Source of the DNA: Pseudoxanthomonas sp. PXM01
GTDB lineage: Bacteria; Pseudomonadota; Gammaproteobacteria; Xanthomonadales; Xanthomonadaceae
DNA: 64,000 bases
Direction of reading: 5' to 3'
Assembly: GCF_014851815.1 (NCBI RefSeq)
Contig: NZ_JACVAJ010000001.1
Location: forward strand, 806,001 to 870,000
Position 1 is the stretch's first letter. Each line of letters opens with the position of its first letter. The notes under the pieces were generated by a model that did not search any database, had not been told where the DNA came from, and saw only the letters and a list, made by a program, of their open reading frames with translations. Shown piece by piece: positions 44,531-54,537 of the stretch. The translations under genes were made by a program, and so were the position numbers.

Positions 44531-44553
44531 CAAATGATATCAATTATCATTTG
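44531..44553 (+). promoter_or_regulatory. Fur-type iron box upstream of receptor gene
   Basis: Perfect palindrome with 9-nt arms CAAATGATA / TATCATTTG around TCAAT, in an A+T-rich island. It matches the Fur consensus style (GATAATGATAATCATTATC) and lies 28 nt before the receptor ATG. Iron-replete repression of the receptor is expected. Confidence 0.85.
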
Positions 44554-44581
44554 CATATTCTGACCCCGAGGACTCACCCCC

Positions 44582-46651
44582 ATGGCCCGTGCGCCACGCC
44601 TTGCCCCAGCCCGTCGTACCTCCCTGGCGATCCATGTGTCGCTGCTGCTCGCCGCACCGGCAGCATGGGCGCAGACCCAGGACGTCAACGCCGCGACCGA
44701 ACTGGACAAGGTGGTCGTGGTCGGCGCGATGACGGACATGGAGCTGGATCGCCAGGCCATCGAACGCACCCAGGCTGCGACGCTGGCCGACCTGTTCCGC
44801 GCGGTGCCGTCGGTGCAGGTGGGCGGCGGCGTGGGCATCGCGCAGAAGATCTACGTGCGCGGCCTCGAAGACTCCATGCTCAACGTCACCGTCGACGGCG
44901 CCCCGCAGCGCGGCACGCTGTTCCACCACGTCGGCCGCGTGTCGATCGAACCCGAACTGCTGGAGAGTGTCGACGTGCAGGCCGGCGCCGGTGAAGCGAC
45001 CTCCGGCTTCGGCGCCATCGGTGGCGCGATCCGTTTCCGCACGCGCGATGCGACCGATCTGCTGCAGGACGGCGAGAATGCCGGCGGCATCATCAAGGCC
45101 GGCTGGGCCAGCAACGATGGCTACCGTGTCAGCACCACCGGCTTCGGTCGCCTGCACGGCGATATCGGCGTACTCGCCTCGTTCGTGCACGTGGACAGCG
45201 ACGACTACCAGGATGGGGACGGCCGCACGCTGCGCGGCACCGGCGCTCGCCAGCGCCTGGGCTTCGTGAAGGTCGGTGGCGACATCAACGAGACGCAACG
45301 CTTCACCGCGAGTTATGAAGTGCGCCGCGAGGACGGCGAGTTCGGCCAGCGTCCGAACTGGCCGGTGCGGGACGGCGACCGCCTCTTCCCGGTGGAAGGC
45401 GAGCGCCGCACCGGCGTACTGAACTACGGCCACGCCGTGTCCGACGCGCTGGACCTGGAGGCGACGGCGTACTCGACCAAGACCGAATTCACCCAGGACC
45501 GCTACGACCGCTGGGGCCTGTATGGCGCCGACATCGACACCTGGGGCTTCGACCTGCGCGGTACGTGGCGCAGCGAGGCGCATCGACTGGTGTTCGGTGT
45601 GGAACATCGCGACGACCAGGTCGCCAGCCGTTACCTCGCCCCTGCCGCACAGTGGCAGCCATGGGCATGGGACCCGGCGATCGGCCGCTTCGTGGAGTCC
45701 GGCCAGGTGTGGGGCGTCTACGTGCAGGACCAGTGGCAGGCCACCGATGCGCTGCTGCTCAGCGCCGGTGCGCGCTACGACGCCTACGACGTGGACCTGG
45801 ACACCTACGGCGGCGGCACCGACAGCGACCACGTCAGCTTCAACGCCGGCGGCAGCTACCGCATCAGCGATGCGTGGACCTTCAACCTCTCCTACGCGGA
45901 AGCGTTCCGCGGCAAGGAGATCGGCGATGCGTTCACGCTGGAGCAGCGCCCCGGCCGCCTGACGCTGGCACCCGGCCTGCAGCCGGAGACGGTGGACAAC
46001 GCCGAGATCGGCCTGCAGTACGACAACGGCGGCTTCAGTGCGTCGGCCGTCTACTACCGCATGACCATCGACGACGTGATCCTCGACCAGCTGGGCAGTG
46101 GCCCGGCGCCGCAGGGCGCGACCTACTACGAGAACGTCGGCCGCTTCCGCTCCGACGGCGTGGAGCTGCGCGCCGGCTACCGCAGCGGCGCGTTCGGCAT
46201 CGACGGCTACTACAACCGCTACGACTCCAAGCTCAACGGCCACCGCATCGAAGGCTACGAGCACATCGCGCTGGGCAACTCGATGGGCGACAACTGGAAC
46301 CTGACCCTGCGCTACGACCCCAGCACGCGCTTCGGCGTGCAGGCCAGCGTGACCCGCGTGGAAGACTTGGACAACATCGAGGTGCTGTTCCGCGAAGCCG
46401 AGCTGGGCTGGATCGACGGCACGCGCCGCGTCGACAAGCCGGGCTACACGGTAGTGGACGTGTTCGCGCACTGGCAGCCGTTCGCCTCACAGCGGTTCGA
46501 CCTGTCGTTCGGCGTCTACAACCTGTTCGACCGCACCTACCGTTCGCACGCCAGCGTGGCCGACTACATCGGCATTCCGGACTACGAGATCGTGTCCGGC
46601 CTCAACGAGCCGGGCCGCAACGTGCGCCTCAGCGCGTCGTACCGCTTCTGA
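44582..46651 (+). CDS. TonB-dependent outer-membrane receptor, Fur-controlled
   Basis: 689 aa. A signal peptide (cleavage near AAWAQ, about 30) is followed by a TonB-box-like stretch (ATELDKVVVVGA, about 38-49), a plug with LADLFRAVPSV and IYVRGLEDSMLNVTVDG, and a 22-strand-type barrel ending in the aromatic C terminus SASYRF. Overall it resembles FepA- or heme-receptor-like proteins, but the ligand is not certain. GAGGA precedes the ATG by 8 nt. A Fur box upstream makes an iron compound the likely cargo. A PepSY membrane protein follows within 10 nt. Confidence 0.93.
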   Translation: MARAPRLAPARRTSLAIHVSLLLAAPAAWAQTQDVNAATELDKVVVVGAMTDMELDRQAIERTQAATLADLFRAVPSVQVGGGVGIAQKIYVRGLEDSMLNVTVDGAPQRGTLFHHVGRVSIEPELLESVDVQAGAGEATSGFGAIGGAIRFRTRDATDLLQDGENAGGIIKAGWASNDGYRVSTTGFGRLHGDIGVLASFVHVDSDDYQDGDGRTLRGTGARQRLGFVKVGGDINETQRFTASYEVRREDGEFGQRPNWPVRDGDRLFPVEGERRTGVLNYGHAVSDALDLEATAYSTKTEFTQDRYDRWGLYGADIDTWGFDLRGTWRSEAHRLVFGVEHRDDQVASRYLAPAAQWQPWAWDPAIGRFVESGQVWGVYVQDQWQATDALLLSAGARYDAYDVDLDTYGGGTDSDHVSFNAGGSYRISDAWTFNLSYAEAFRGKEIGDAFTLEQRPGRLTLAPGLQPETVDNAEIGLQYDNGGFSASAVYYRMTIDDVILDQLGSGPAPQGATYYENVGRFRSDGVELRAGYRSGAFGIDGYYNRYDSKLNGHRIEGYEHIALGNSMGDNWNLTLRYDPSTRFGVQASVTRVEDLDNIEVLFREAELGWIDGTRRVDKPGYTVVDVFAHWQPFASQRFDLSFGVYNLFDRTYRSHASVADYIGIPDYEIVSGLNEPGRNVRLSASYRF

Positions 46652-46659
46652 GCACCACC

Positions 46660-47775
46660 GTGCCGCGCTTGCCGGAGGCCCGCGCGCAGCGCTGGCGTCC
46701 GGCGCTGCGCGTGTGGCACCGCTGGTTCGGGCTGGGCGCGACGGTGTGGCTGATGTTGCTGTCGCTCAGCGGCTGCGTCATCGCGTACTACGACGAACTG
46801 GATACCTGGCTCAATCCGGACCTGCGGCGCATCGAGGCGACCCACGCGATACCGGCGCGCGACATCCCGCTGGCGCACGCACTGGAACAGGCCCGTCTCG
46901 CCCTGCCCGGCTTCGAACCGCGGCAGGTGCATCTGCCCGAGGCGGGCGGCACGCTCTGGATGCTCGGCCGTGCCGATGGGGTATCGATGCAGCTGTTCGC
47001 CGATCCGCGCGACGGCCGCGTGCTGGGCTGGCGCGAGAGCGGCAAGCTGGCGCTGGACCGTCGCCACGTGATGGACGTGTTCTATGGCCTGCACGTTGAC
47101 CTGCTGCTGGGCGAGTGGATGACGACGCTGCTCGGCTTCGTGTCGCTGCTGTGGCTGATCGACCATGTGTTCTCGGTGGTGCTGGCCGTGCCGCGCCTGG
47201 CGCGCTGGCGCGAAGCCTTCCTGCTCGGTGGCGTGCCCTGCAGCGGGCGGCGCCGCTTCGACTGGCATCGCGCACCGGCGATGTGGGCACTCCCGCTCAC
47301 GCTGGTGCTGGCGTTGACAGGCGTGACGCTGGCGTGGCCGGATGCCAGCCGCGATGCGGTGCGGTGGCTGGGTCCGGTAAGCGAACGGCTGGACGACGAC
47401 CTGCCGGACCGCGAGCCAGCGAGCTCCACCATCAGCGTGGACCATGCCATCACGCTCGCCGCCGGCGGCTCCCCTGTGCACAGCGTGCGCCTGCTGCCGC
47501 ACAAGCAGGCCTTCGCCGTGCGCACCTACGACGACCGCGATGTCGACGACCAGGGCCGCCTGTGGACGTACGTGTCGATGGAAGACGGCCGCCTGCTCGG
47601 CCAGCGCCACGATGTCGGCGACAGTGCCGGCGATACCTTCTTCGCGTGGCAGTACGCACTGCATTCCGGGAAGGCGTTCGGCATCGCGGGGCAGACGCTG
47701 GTCTTCATCGGCGGCGTGGTGACGATCGCCTCGTGCACCACCGGCTTCGTGCTGTGGCGACGCCGCCGCCGATAG
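46660..47775 (+). CDS. PepSY-associated transmembrane protein
   Basis: 371 aa inner-membrane protein with predicted helices at about 22-43 (LGATVWLMLLSLSGCVIAYY), 147-172, 204-224 and near the C terminus (346-366), separated by periplasmic PepSY-like loops. Proteins of this family often sit beside siderophore receptors and are thought to reduce ferric siderophores; histidines near the helices (WHRWFGL, FYGLHVDLLLG, ALHSGK) could bind heme. The GTG start is 8 nt after the receptor stop. The gene is between two receptors in the same direction. Confidence 0.88.
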   Translation: MPRLPEARAQRWRPALRVWHRWFGLGATVWLMLLSLSGCVIAYYDELDTWLNPDLRRIEATHAIPARDIPLAHALEQARLALPGFEPRQVHLPEAGGTLWMLGRADGVSMQLFADPRDGRVLGWRESGKLALDRRHVMDVFYGLHVDLLLGEWMTTLLGFVSLLWLIDHVFSVVLAVPRLARWREAFLLGGVPCSGRRRFDWHRAPAMWALPLTLVLALTGVTLAWPDASRDAVRWLGPVSERLDDDLPDREPASSTISVDHAITLAAGGSPVHSVRLLPHKQAFAVRTYDDRDVDDQGRLWTYVSMEDGRLLGQRHDVGDSAGDTFFAWQYALHSGKAFGIAGQTLVFIGGVVTIASCTTGFVLWRRRRR

Positions 47776-47907
47776 CGCATCGCATCCATTGATGCTGACG
47801 CGCAATATGCGACTGCATCGCATCGAAGATGACAGCCGTGTAACATACGCGCCGCCAGCGAGCGTGAGCCAGCGAAGCCTCACCCTCAGCTCACTGGAGA
47901 TCCCTTG

Positions 47908-50138
47908 ATGAAATGCACTGCACTCGCTGCAGCGATTGCGCTCGCCCTGAGTTTTTCCGCCCCTGCCCGCGCGCAGGCCGATGACACCTTGTGTGCCGAT
48001 GCACTGGCGAAGGCGCGCGAGGCGTGTCGCGCCGACGACGATGCCGCGTGCATCACGCAGCGCGTGCCCGCCGGCTGCCCATCCCCGTCCGCCTTCGCCA
48101 CGAACGCGCCCAGCGAACTCGAGCGCATCACCGTGGTCGGCACGCGCTTCGGCATCGACGTGCAGAAGTATCCCGGCTCGGCCTCGGTGCTGGTGCCGGA
48201 AGACTTGGACGACCATGTCGACATCATCCAGGCGCTGGCCAAGGTGCCTGGCGTGGATACCGGCAACGACAACGGCCGCGCGATCGGCCAGGGCTTCTCG
48301 ATCCGCGGCTTCGGCCATGGCTCGGAGAGCCGCGTGATCCTGATGCAGGACGGCGTGCGCCGCTCGGCGAACCTGTTCGCCAACCAGGTGGCGGGCTTCA
48401 GCATGGACAGCGACCTGCTCAAGCAGGTCGACGTGGTGCGCGGCTCGTCCGGCATCACCTATGGCGGCGGCGCGATCGGTGGCGTGGTCGGCAGCACCAC
48501 CAAGGATGCGACCGACTTCATCCTGCCGGGCCGCGACTGGGGCGTGGCGGCGAACTACCGCTTCGACTCCAACAACCAGTACCAGGCACATGCCGCGTTC
48601 GCCGCCGCGCCGCAGAACGGACGCTTCGAGCTGCTCGCGTTCGCCAAGTACGCCGAGCGCGGCGACCTGGAGCAGGTCGGTCGCATCACCGATGCCACCG
48701 GCACGCGCGACAACGTGGCCGACAACCACGAGGAGATCGACACCGTCTTTGTGAAGCTGGGCTGGAACATCGGCGATGGTCACAGCTGGCGCTGAGCCAC
48801 TTCGATTACCGTATCGACGCGCGCACCGGCTGGAACAGCCTGTACCACGCCACCACCAGCCCGACCAACGGCGACGTGCTGGGCGAGCGCATCCAGAAGG
48901 ACACGGTGCTGGCCTACACGCTGAACCCGGCGGGCAATCCGTGGCTGGACCTGACCGCGCGCGCCTACCGCACCGAAGGCTTCTACGAGCGAGGCTACGA
49001 GCGCGGCGTGGACCTGTACTACAAGAACCTGGACGAGCGCTGGGGCCTGAGCCTGCAGAACCTGATGCGGTTCGACACCGGCGCGGTGGGCCATCGCCTG
49101 CTGGTCGGCGCGGACTTCGAGAACCGCGAGGAGGACGGCATCTACCTCCTCAACGGCGTGCAGACCAGCTTCAACTCGATGTCGAACCGCTACCGCGACC
49201 TGGGCATCTTCCTGCAGCACGAGTCGCGCTGGTTCGACGATCGCCTGGCAGTGCAGCTCGGTGGCCGCTATGACCGCTTCGATCGCGAAGTGCAGAACGT
49301 GTCCGAGGACTACGACAACAACCGCTTCTCGCCGCGTGTCGGCGTGAGCTATGCGGTGACGGACGGCTTCACCCTGCTGGCGAACTATTCGGAGGCGTTC
49401 CGCGCGCCGACGCCGCACGAAACCTCCTCCGAAGGCCCGTTGAACATCTACTACTGGTATCAGCCGAATCCGGACCTGAAGTCGGAGACGTCGTCGGAGT
49501 ACGAAGCGGGCTTCTCGTGGAGCCGGCGCGGCCTGCTGGCCGACAACGATCGCTTCGATACCAAGCTGATGTACTTCAATGGCCGCATCGACGACATGAT
49601 CCGGCTGGTGGTCGACTACGGTTCGGTGTCGCCAGCCGACAGCGAGTACGTGCGCTACGAGAACGTCGATGGCGTGGACCGCGAGGGCTTCGAGCTGGAG
49701 ATGTCGTACGACCGCGACCGTTGGGGCGGCTACTTCAGCTATGAATCGCTGGACATGACCGACGTGGCCACCGGTCGCAAGAGTCCGTCCGCCTTCGCCG
49801 ACCGCGCCCGACTGGGCCTGCGCTGGCGGCCGTTGAACGACGACTTGACTGTGTCGGCCGACGTGACGCACTGGTTCAAGCCCGACCAGGATCCGGAGAC
49901 ACTGGTCTCCGGCGGTACGACGTACTGGTACGTGCGCGAGTCGTTCACCCAGACCAACGTGCAGATGCGCTGGCGGCCGACGACCTCGCATGTGCCGTTC
50001 CTGGACGGCAGCACGCAGTTCCTGGTCGGTATCAACAATGTGTTCAACCAGGAGCGCCTGACGGCTTCCAGCGTGGAAACCAGCACGCGCACCGGGTTGG
50101 GGCGCAATATCTACCTCAGCATCAGCAAGCAGTTCTGA
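47908..50138 (+). pseudogene. TonB-dependent receptor interrupted by a -1 frameshift
   Basis: A receptor gene in two frames. Frame one gives a signal peptide (MKCTALAAAIALALSFSAPA), an N-terminal extension with four cysteines (29, 40, 48, 57), a TonB-box-like LERITVVGTR and a complete plug, then stops at 48795. Frame two continues without a gap from LALSHFDYRIDART to a normal end (NIYLSISKQF). One missing C after base 48786 (AGCTGG read for AGCCTGG) explains the switch. The result is a plug without a barrel, so the receptor is inactive unless the base was lost in sequencing. CTGGAGA precedes the ATG. Confidence 0.9.
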
Positions 50139-50158
50139 CGGCGTCGCCGGTTGTCGAA

Positions 50159-50189
50159 GCGGGTCCGCGGGCGATGCCTGCGGACCCGC
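50159..50189. terminator. Bidirectional terminator hairpin
   Basis: Perfect 10-bp arms GCGGGTCCGC / GCGGACCCGC, 20 nt after the broken receptor and just before the converging OsmC gene end. It could serve both genes. Confidence 0.6.
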
Positions 50190-50195
50190 GTTACC

Positions 50196-51389
50196 TCAGG
50201 CATCCTTGCCCGGATACGGACCGCGTACGACCTTGCCCTGCACGGTCTGCTCATCCTTCACCAGGTTGTACAACGGGCAGGTCGCCTCCACCGCCTGGCG
50301 AAGTCCGTCGATCTCGGATTCCGATGCCGGCGACTCGACGTCCACGTCATAAGTGATCTTCTGGTAACGCGACGGTGTGGTCACGCCTTTTCCGAAGCGC
50401 GGCGTGAGTTCGGCCGTGACGCGTAGCTCGATCTTGTCCAGCAGCACATTGCGGGTAGCCGCCTGCACTTCGAAGATATGCGTCAGGCACGTTCCGGTGA
50501 CACCGATCAGATGCTCCTCCACTGTCGGCGCGATGCCGTAGCCGAGTAGGCCGGTGGCGCTGTCATGCAGTTGCGTGTGGTAGCCATCCTTGCCCAGGCG
50601 GGTATAGCGCAGGCCGGTATGCGGTTCTACGCGTGTATGCGCGATCAGCGTCTGTGGTGCCGGCGCCGACGCACCTGCGGCACGCGGCTGGGAACGCGCT
50701 TTCACGGCGGGTATTTTTTCCTCGGTGATGAAGTCGCGCAGGCCGGGCGGCAGTGCCGGATCGCGGGTGGCCGCACTGTGCGTGTAGTGCACGGTGGCAT
50801 GGGTAACGTCCTGCGCCTTGGTGACCAGATTGATCGCCGAGGAACTGGCATGCACCGCGGCCCGGAGCTCTTCCAGCTTGGCGTCCGACGCGGGCGACTG
50901 GATATAGGCGGTGTAGCCGAGATTGTTCGGATAAGCCAACGTTTCCGTCTTGCGCTGGGGAACGCTGGTGAACACGACATCGAGCGAATCCAGCGGAATA
51001 TCCTTCAGCGCGGCCTGCACCAGGTACTCGTCCGCCACGGCGCTGGACAGGGTACCTACCAGGGAATCCCACGAGCCTGCGCCCAGGTTGTAACCGGCGT
51101 AGCCGCGATCGCTATCGCTGATCCATTGGAACTGTCCGGTTTCGCCGATGCGCAGGCGACGAACGCCGGACCGGCTCTCGGCAGTGACTTTTCCATACAA
51201 CGTCGTCGGTGCCACCTCCTGGCTCGACAGCGCGACGATGGCTGCCTTCTTTGCTGCCAGGTGCGAACGCAAGGCAGAGGCATCTGCGGCATCGGCGTAG
51301 GCGATCGCAACGAACGGCGCGGCGGCGACGAGCGATGCCAGCAGGATGCCTCGCTTGAGTGAAAGATAGAGTTGATTCGTCGCGGACAT
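50196..51389 (-). CDS. Exported tandem OsmC-like protein
   Basis: 397 aa. A hydrophobic N-terminal stretch (GILLASLVAAAPFVAIAYADA, about 14-34) looks like a signal peptide, unusual for this family. Two OsmC-like domains follow (about 75-205 and 255-390) with parallel segments (LVQAAL/EVQAAT, SPASDAKLEELRAAV/SPASESEIDGLRQAV). The second keeps both cysteines expected of OsmC/Ohr peroxidases, Cys301 (GTCLTHIFE) and Cys371 (ATCPLYNLV). In the first they are replaced by Ala117 and Ser183. It could be a periplasmic hydroperoxide reductase or a thiol protein with a structural first domain. It has no gene overlap and probably its own promoter. Confidence 0.8.
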   Translation of the reverse strand: MSATNQLYLSLKRGILLASLVAAAPFVAIAYADAADASALRSHLAAKKAAIVALSSQEVAPTTLYGKVTAESRSGVRRLRIGETGQFQWISDSDRGYAGYNLGAGSWDSLVGTLSSAVADEYLVQAALKDIPLDSLDVVFTSVPQRKTETLAYPNNLGYTAYIQSPASDAKLEELRAAVHASSSAINLVTKAQDVTHATVHYTHSAATRDPALPPGLRDFITEEKIPAVKARSQPRAAGASAPAPQTLIAHTRVEPHTGLRYTRLGKDGYHTQLHDSATGLLGYGIAPTVEEHLIGVTGTCLTHIFEVQAATRNVLLDKIELRVTAELTPRFGKGVTTPSRYQKITYDVDVESPASESEIDGLRQAVEATCPLYNLVKDEQTVQGKVVRGPYPGKDA

Positions 51390-51562
51390 GTGGTGCGATT
51401 CCAGGCAGGTGGGAGGAGTGTCCATTCTTGCCCGCTGCAGGCGTATCGCGTCATGGCGAACAGGAATGGACTCATGCGCCACCGTCGACAGCGATATGCG
51501 TACAACCAGTTACACCACACGACAAACGTGACGCTGCATTTTCGTCTAGCCACCCATACAAA

Positions 51563-51593
51563 GATCCCGGCGAGGGTTCACCTCGCCGGGATC
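51563..51593 (-). terminator. Strong hairpin after the large receptor gene
   Basis: Perfect 13-bp arms GATCCCGGCGAGG / CCTCGCCGGGATC with a 5-nt loop, 76 nt after the receptor stop, followed on the minus strand by TTTGTA. It separates the receptor from the OsmC gene. Confidence 0.75.
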
Positions 51594-51669
51594 CGGGATA
51601 CGCACAGGGTGCCGTCATCCACTCGTCAGGCTGACCCCCAGCGATCACATACGGGACATCTTGTCGAGA

Positions 51670-54537
51670 TCAATGCAGGGAACCGCTGAAGGTCACGCCG
51701 ATCCAGCGGGGAATGCCCGGCTTGTAGGAATTCCAGGTGAGCGGGATGCCGGTGTCCTGGTCGAAGACGTTCTTGGCGACCAGGCTGACGTCGAAGCGGC
51801 CATCCTGGCGACCCAGGCCGATGGAGAAGTCGGCTACGCCGAATCCGTCGGCACGGGCGTAGCGCGACAGCCGCGTGTCGGCGTAGTAGCTGCTCTGGAA
51901 GTTGTAGTTGAGGTTGGTGTGGAAGACCCAGTCGTTGCGCAGCGGGTACGAGAAATCAGCGAACAGGTTGCCGCTCACCCGCGGCGCGCCCGGCAACTGC
52001 TTGCCGCTGGCGTCGAAGTACGGTCCTGCCGGATTGCTGCCGCCCAGTTCGGCCGGCACCGGCGCCCGCGGGAACTCGACGTACTCCGCATCGGTGTAGG
52101 CGCCCGAGAAACGCAGCGTGGTGTACGGGATGCCGAAGTAGCCGACATCCAGTTCCAGGCCTTGCGTGCGCACCTTCGGCACGTTGCCGAGCGCCGCCAG
52201 GTAGGCCGGCTGGCCGTTGTTGTTCAACTGGGTCTGCACTTCGTCGTAGACGAAGGTGTTCTGCAGGTAGTCGTCGATGTCCTGCCGGAACAGCGTGCCG
52301 GCGATGGACAAGGTGTTGTCCAGCAGCAGCGACTTGAAGCCCAGCTCGAACGCTTGCGTGGTCTCGGCCTCCGCCGGCACCGACTTGCCGCCCAGGGCGG
52401 TGGCGCCGACGATCTGCGCGATGCCCGGCTTCTCGCCGTACTTGTAGGAGGCATAGACGGTCAGCGCATCGTTGACGCGGTAGCTGGTGCCCAGCGTGCC
52501 GTTGTAGAGGGTTTCGCCATAGTCCTCCGCGTCGGCCTGCTGGTAGAGCCCGCCGATGCGGGCGGCACGGATCGCCTTGGCGTCCGCCACCTGCTGCCGC
52601 TGCGCGGCGGTCAGGCCGGTGTAGGTCGCAACGCCGAAGTACTTCTGCGCGACGAAGTCGGCCAACGCAAGCTGCTGTGCGCTGTTCGTCGCGAGCAGCG
52701 CGCCTTGCGCGTTGTTGGCGAAGCCGTTGAGGGTGACGTTGTTGACCGACGCCGGGTTGAGCTCGGCCGCGTAGCCATCGGACAGGATGCCGTTGCTCGC
52801 CGCGGTTTCGCGCGTCTCGCGCCCGACACGCAGGCCCGCATTGAGGCTCCAGGCTTCGGTGGCCGCCCAGGTGAGATTGGAGAACAGCGCGGATGACTCG
52901 TTGAAGTAGCGCTCCCGGCGCTGGGTGACCAGCCCGTGCACGGAATTCAACAGCAGCAGTCGGCCGGCAGGATCGACCAAGTCGGGCTGACCGGCGGTGA
53001 CGGGATCCAGCCGCCGGTACTGCGCATCGGTGGCGTAGTACGCACCGCCATCGGAGCCGTAGCGCTCGGTCTGCGTGTAGTACGGGAACTTGCCACGGAA
53101 GTAGTACAGGCCGGCCTGCAGGTCCACTTCATCGCTCACCTCCGCATCCAGGCGCAGCTCCTGACTGAGCTGTTCGTACTTGGTCTGGGTGCCGCGCGGT
53201 TCGCGCAGCCACTCGAAGCCTGTATGCGAGCCGGCGCCCTGCGAGAACTGGTAGTCGCGGTACCCGGTGATCGAGGTCAGTGACGTCCGATCGTCGAAGC
53301 GGTAGACCACATTGGCGGTGGCGCCGCGGGTTTCGTAGGTGTTGGGGTACTCGCCGATGGTGTTGACGCGCGGTGCGTAGTAATCGTCCAGGGTGTAGTC
53401 CGGCTTCTGCGCGAACCAGCGGCGTTGCAGCTTGCCGAACACGTCTTCAGCGTAGTTGACCGCACCCGGCAGGCCGGTAACGGGGTTGATCCAGTCGTAG
53501 GTGGCCGGAGTCTTCGAATTGAACCAGAAGCAGTTCTCGCAGATCTCGCGGCCTTCTGGCGTCAGGTCCAGCGACACGTTCGCTTCCAGCCTGTCGCTGG
53601 GCGTGAACAGGAACTGCGCGCGGACGCTGGTGCGATCGGTATTGCGCCATGTGAAGGTGCTGTCGTTGGCATTCTTGTAGGGGCCGTCGGCAGTCTCGCG
53701 GTTGACGGTAAGGCGATAGGCCAGGGTGTCGTCGATGATGCCCCCGCCGATGGCCGCCGTGGCGATGACGGTGTTGAGCTGGCCCAGCGTCAGCGTGGCA
53801 CGGGCTTCGGGCGAGAAGCCCGGTTTGCGGGTGTTGATGGTGACGCGCCCGACATTCGACGCCTTGCCGCCGTCGACGCCGGCGGGACCGCGCGTCACTT
53901 CCACGTCTTCGATATCGAGGTAGTTGCTGAGCGCGGAAATGGAACTGATGCCGTGGCTGACGCCATCGACGGTGACGCCGACGCTGGGATCGAGCACGCC
54001 GGCGCCGGCGGCCCAGCCGACGCCGCGGATGAAGATCGAGGCGGTGTTCGGGTTCTGCCACGACGTGCGCACGTTGCCGACGCGGTTGACGATGTCGCGG
54101 AAGTTGTTGACGTGGAACTTCTCCAGTTCCTCGCCGGTGACCGCGGAGATCGAGTCCGGCACGTCCTTGATCTGGTCGCTCTTGACGATCACCGCATCGA
54201 GCAGTTGCGCATCGCCGACCTGCGCACCGACGGACTGCGACGGCGCCGTGGTCGGCGATGCGGCCGGCGCGGGCGCTGCTGTCGTGGTGGCCGATGCCGG
54301 TGCATCGGCAACGCCGAGCGCCTGCTTCAGGCGGGCGACTTCTTCCTTCAGCCGGAGGTTCTCGGCCTGCAACGCTTCCTGCGATTGCGCCCCGGCATGC
54401 GGTGCAGCGAGCAGTGCAGGCCCTGCGAGCGCGGCGGTGACGACGCGTGCGAGCAAGGTCTTGCGGAAGTGCGTGGGAGTGCGATGCACCGGACCGGCCT
54501 GGGCACGGGCGGCGCGCGGTATGCGGACGATCGACAT
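51670..54537 (-). CDS. TonB-dependent receptor with N-terminal coiled coil
   Basis: 955 aa, large for the class. The N-terminal part carries a long signal region (about 1-50), a short coiled coil (EALQAENLRLKEEVARLKQA) and a Thr/Ala/Pro linker. The plug follows (AQLLDAVIVKSDQIKDVPDS, EEFHV-type segment, FIRGVGWAAGAGV) and the barrel ends in WIGVTFSGSLH. This layout is common among Xanthomonadaceae receptors whose cargo is unknown; some relatives import plant carbohydrates. No Fur-type box is seen upstream; instead, two 17-bp direct repeats lie 73-113 nt before the ATG. The ATG next to a TTG is used as start. Confidence 0.9.
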   Translation of the reverse strand: MSIVRIPRAARAQAGPVHRTPTHFRKTLLARVVTAALAGPALLAAPHAGAQSQEALQAENLRLKEEVARLKQALGVADAPASATTTAAPAPAASPTTAPSQSVGAQVGDAQLLDAVIVKSDQIKDVPDSISAVTGEELEKFHVNNFRDIVNRVGNVRTSWQNPNTASIFIRGVGWAAGAGVLDPSVGVTVDGVSHGISSISALSNYLDIEDVEVTRGPAGVDGGKASNVGRVTINTRKPGFSPEARATLTLGQLNTVIATAAIGGGIIDDTLAYRLTVNRETADGPYKNANDSTFTWRNTDRTSVRAQFLFTPSDRLEANVSLDLTPEGREICENCFWFNSKTPATYDWINPVTGLPGAVNYAEDVFGKLQRRWFAQKPDYTLDDYYAPRVNTIGEYPNTYETRGATANVVYRFDDRTSLTSITGYRDYQFSQGAGSHTGFEWLREPRGTQTKYEQLSQELRLDAEVSDEVDLQAGLYYFRGKFPYYTQTERYGSDGGAYYATDAQYRRLDPVTAGQPDLVDPAGRLLLLNSVHGLVTQRRERYFNESSALFSNLTWAATEAWSLNAGLRVGRETRETAASNGILSDGYAAELNPASVNNVTLNGFANNAQGALLATNSAQQLALADFVAQKYFGVATYTGLTAAQRQQVADAKAIRAARIGGLYQQADAEDYGETLYNGTLGTSYRVNDALTVYASYKYGEKPGIAQIVGATALGGKSVPAEAETTQAFELGFKSLLLDNTLSIAGTLFRQDIDDYLQNTFVYDEVQTQLNNNGQPAYLAALGNVPKVRTQGLELDVGYFGIPYTTLRFSGAYTDAEYVEFPRAPVPAELGGSNPAGPYFDASGKQLPGAPRVSGNLFADFSYPLRNDWVFHTNLNYNFQSSYYADTRLSRYARADGFGVADFSIGLGRQDGRFDVSLVAKNVFDQDTGIPLTWNSYKPGIPRWIGVTFSGSLH

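Larger units (their letters stand above)
43853..44581. other. Long intergenic region: tandem repeats and Fur box, no convincing gene
   Basis: About 730 nt with no convincing gene. Short open frames exist on both strands but have no start-site or family support. What it holds: isolated ATACCC- and GGTATG-like words from about 43990 to 44083, an array of degenerate repeats, and about 200 nt with no structure I can see. The final 60 nt carry the Fur-type palindrome and ribosome site of the downstream receptor gene. Confidence 0.75.

Noticed and set aside
43969..44533. Several short open frames in the region before the Fur box
   Set aside because: They overlap the repeat array in several frames, lack ribosome sites and give low-complexity products rich in Arg, His and Pro.
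48780..48800. Programmed ribosomal frameshift in the broken receptor
   Set aside because: There is no slippery heptamer or downstream stem-loop at the site, and one missing C explains the change more simply.
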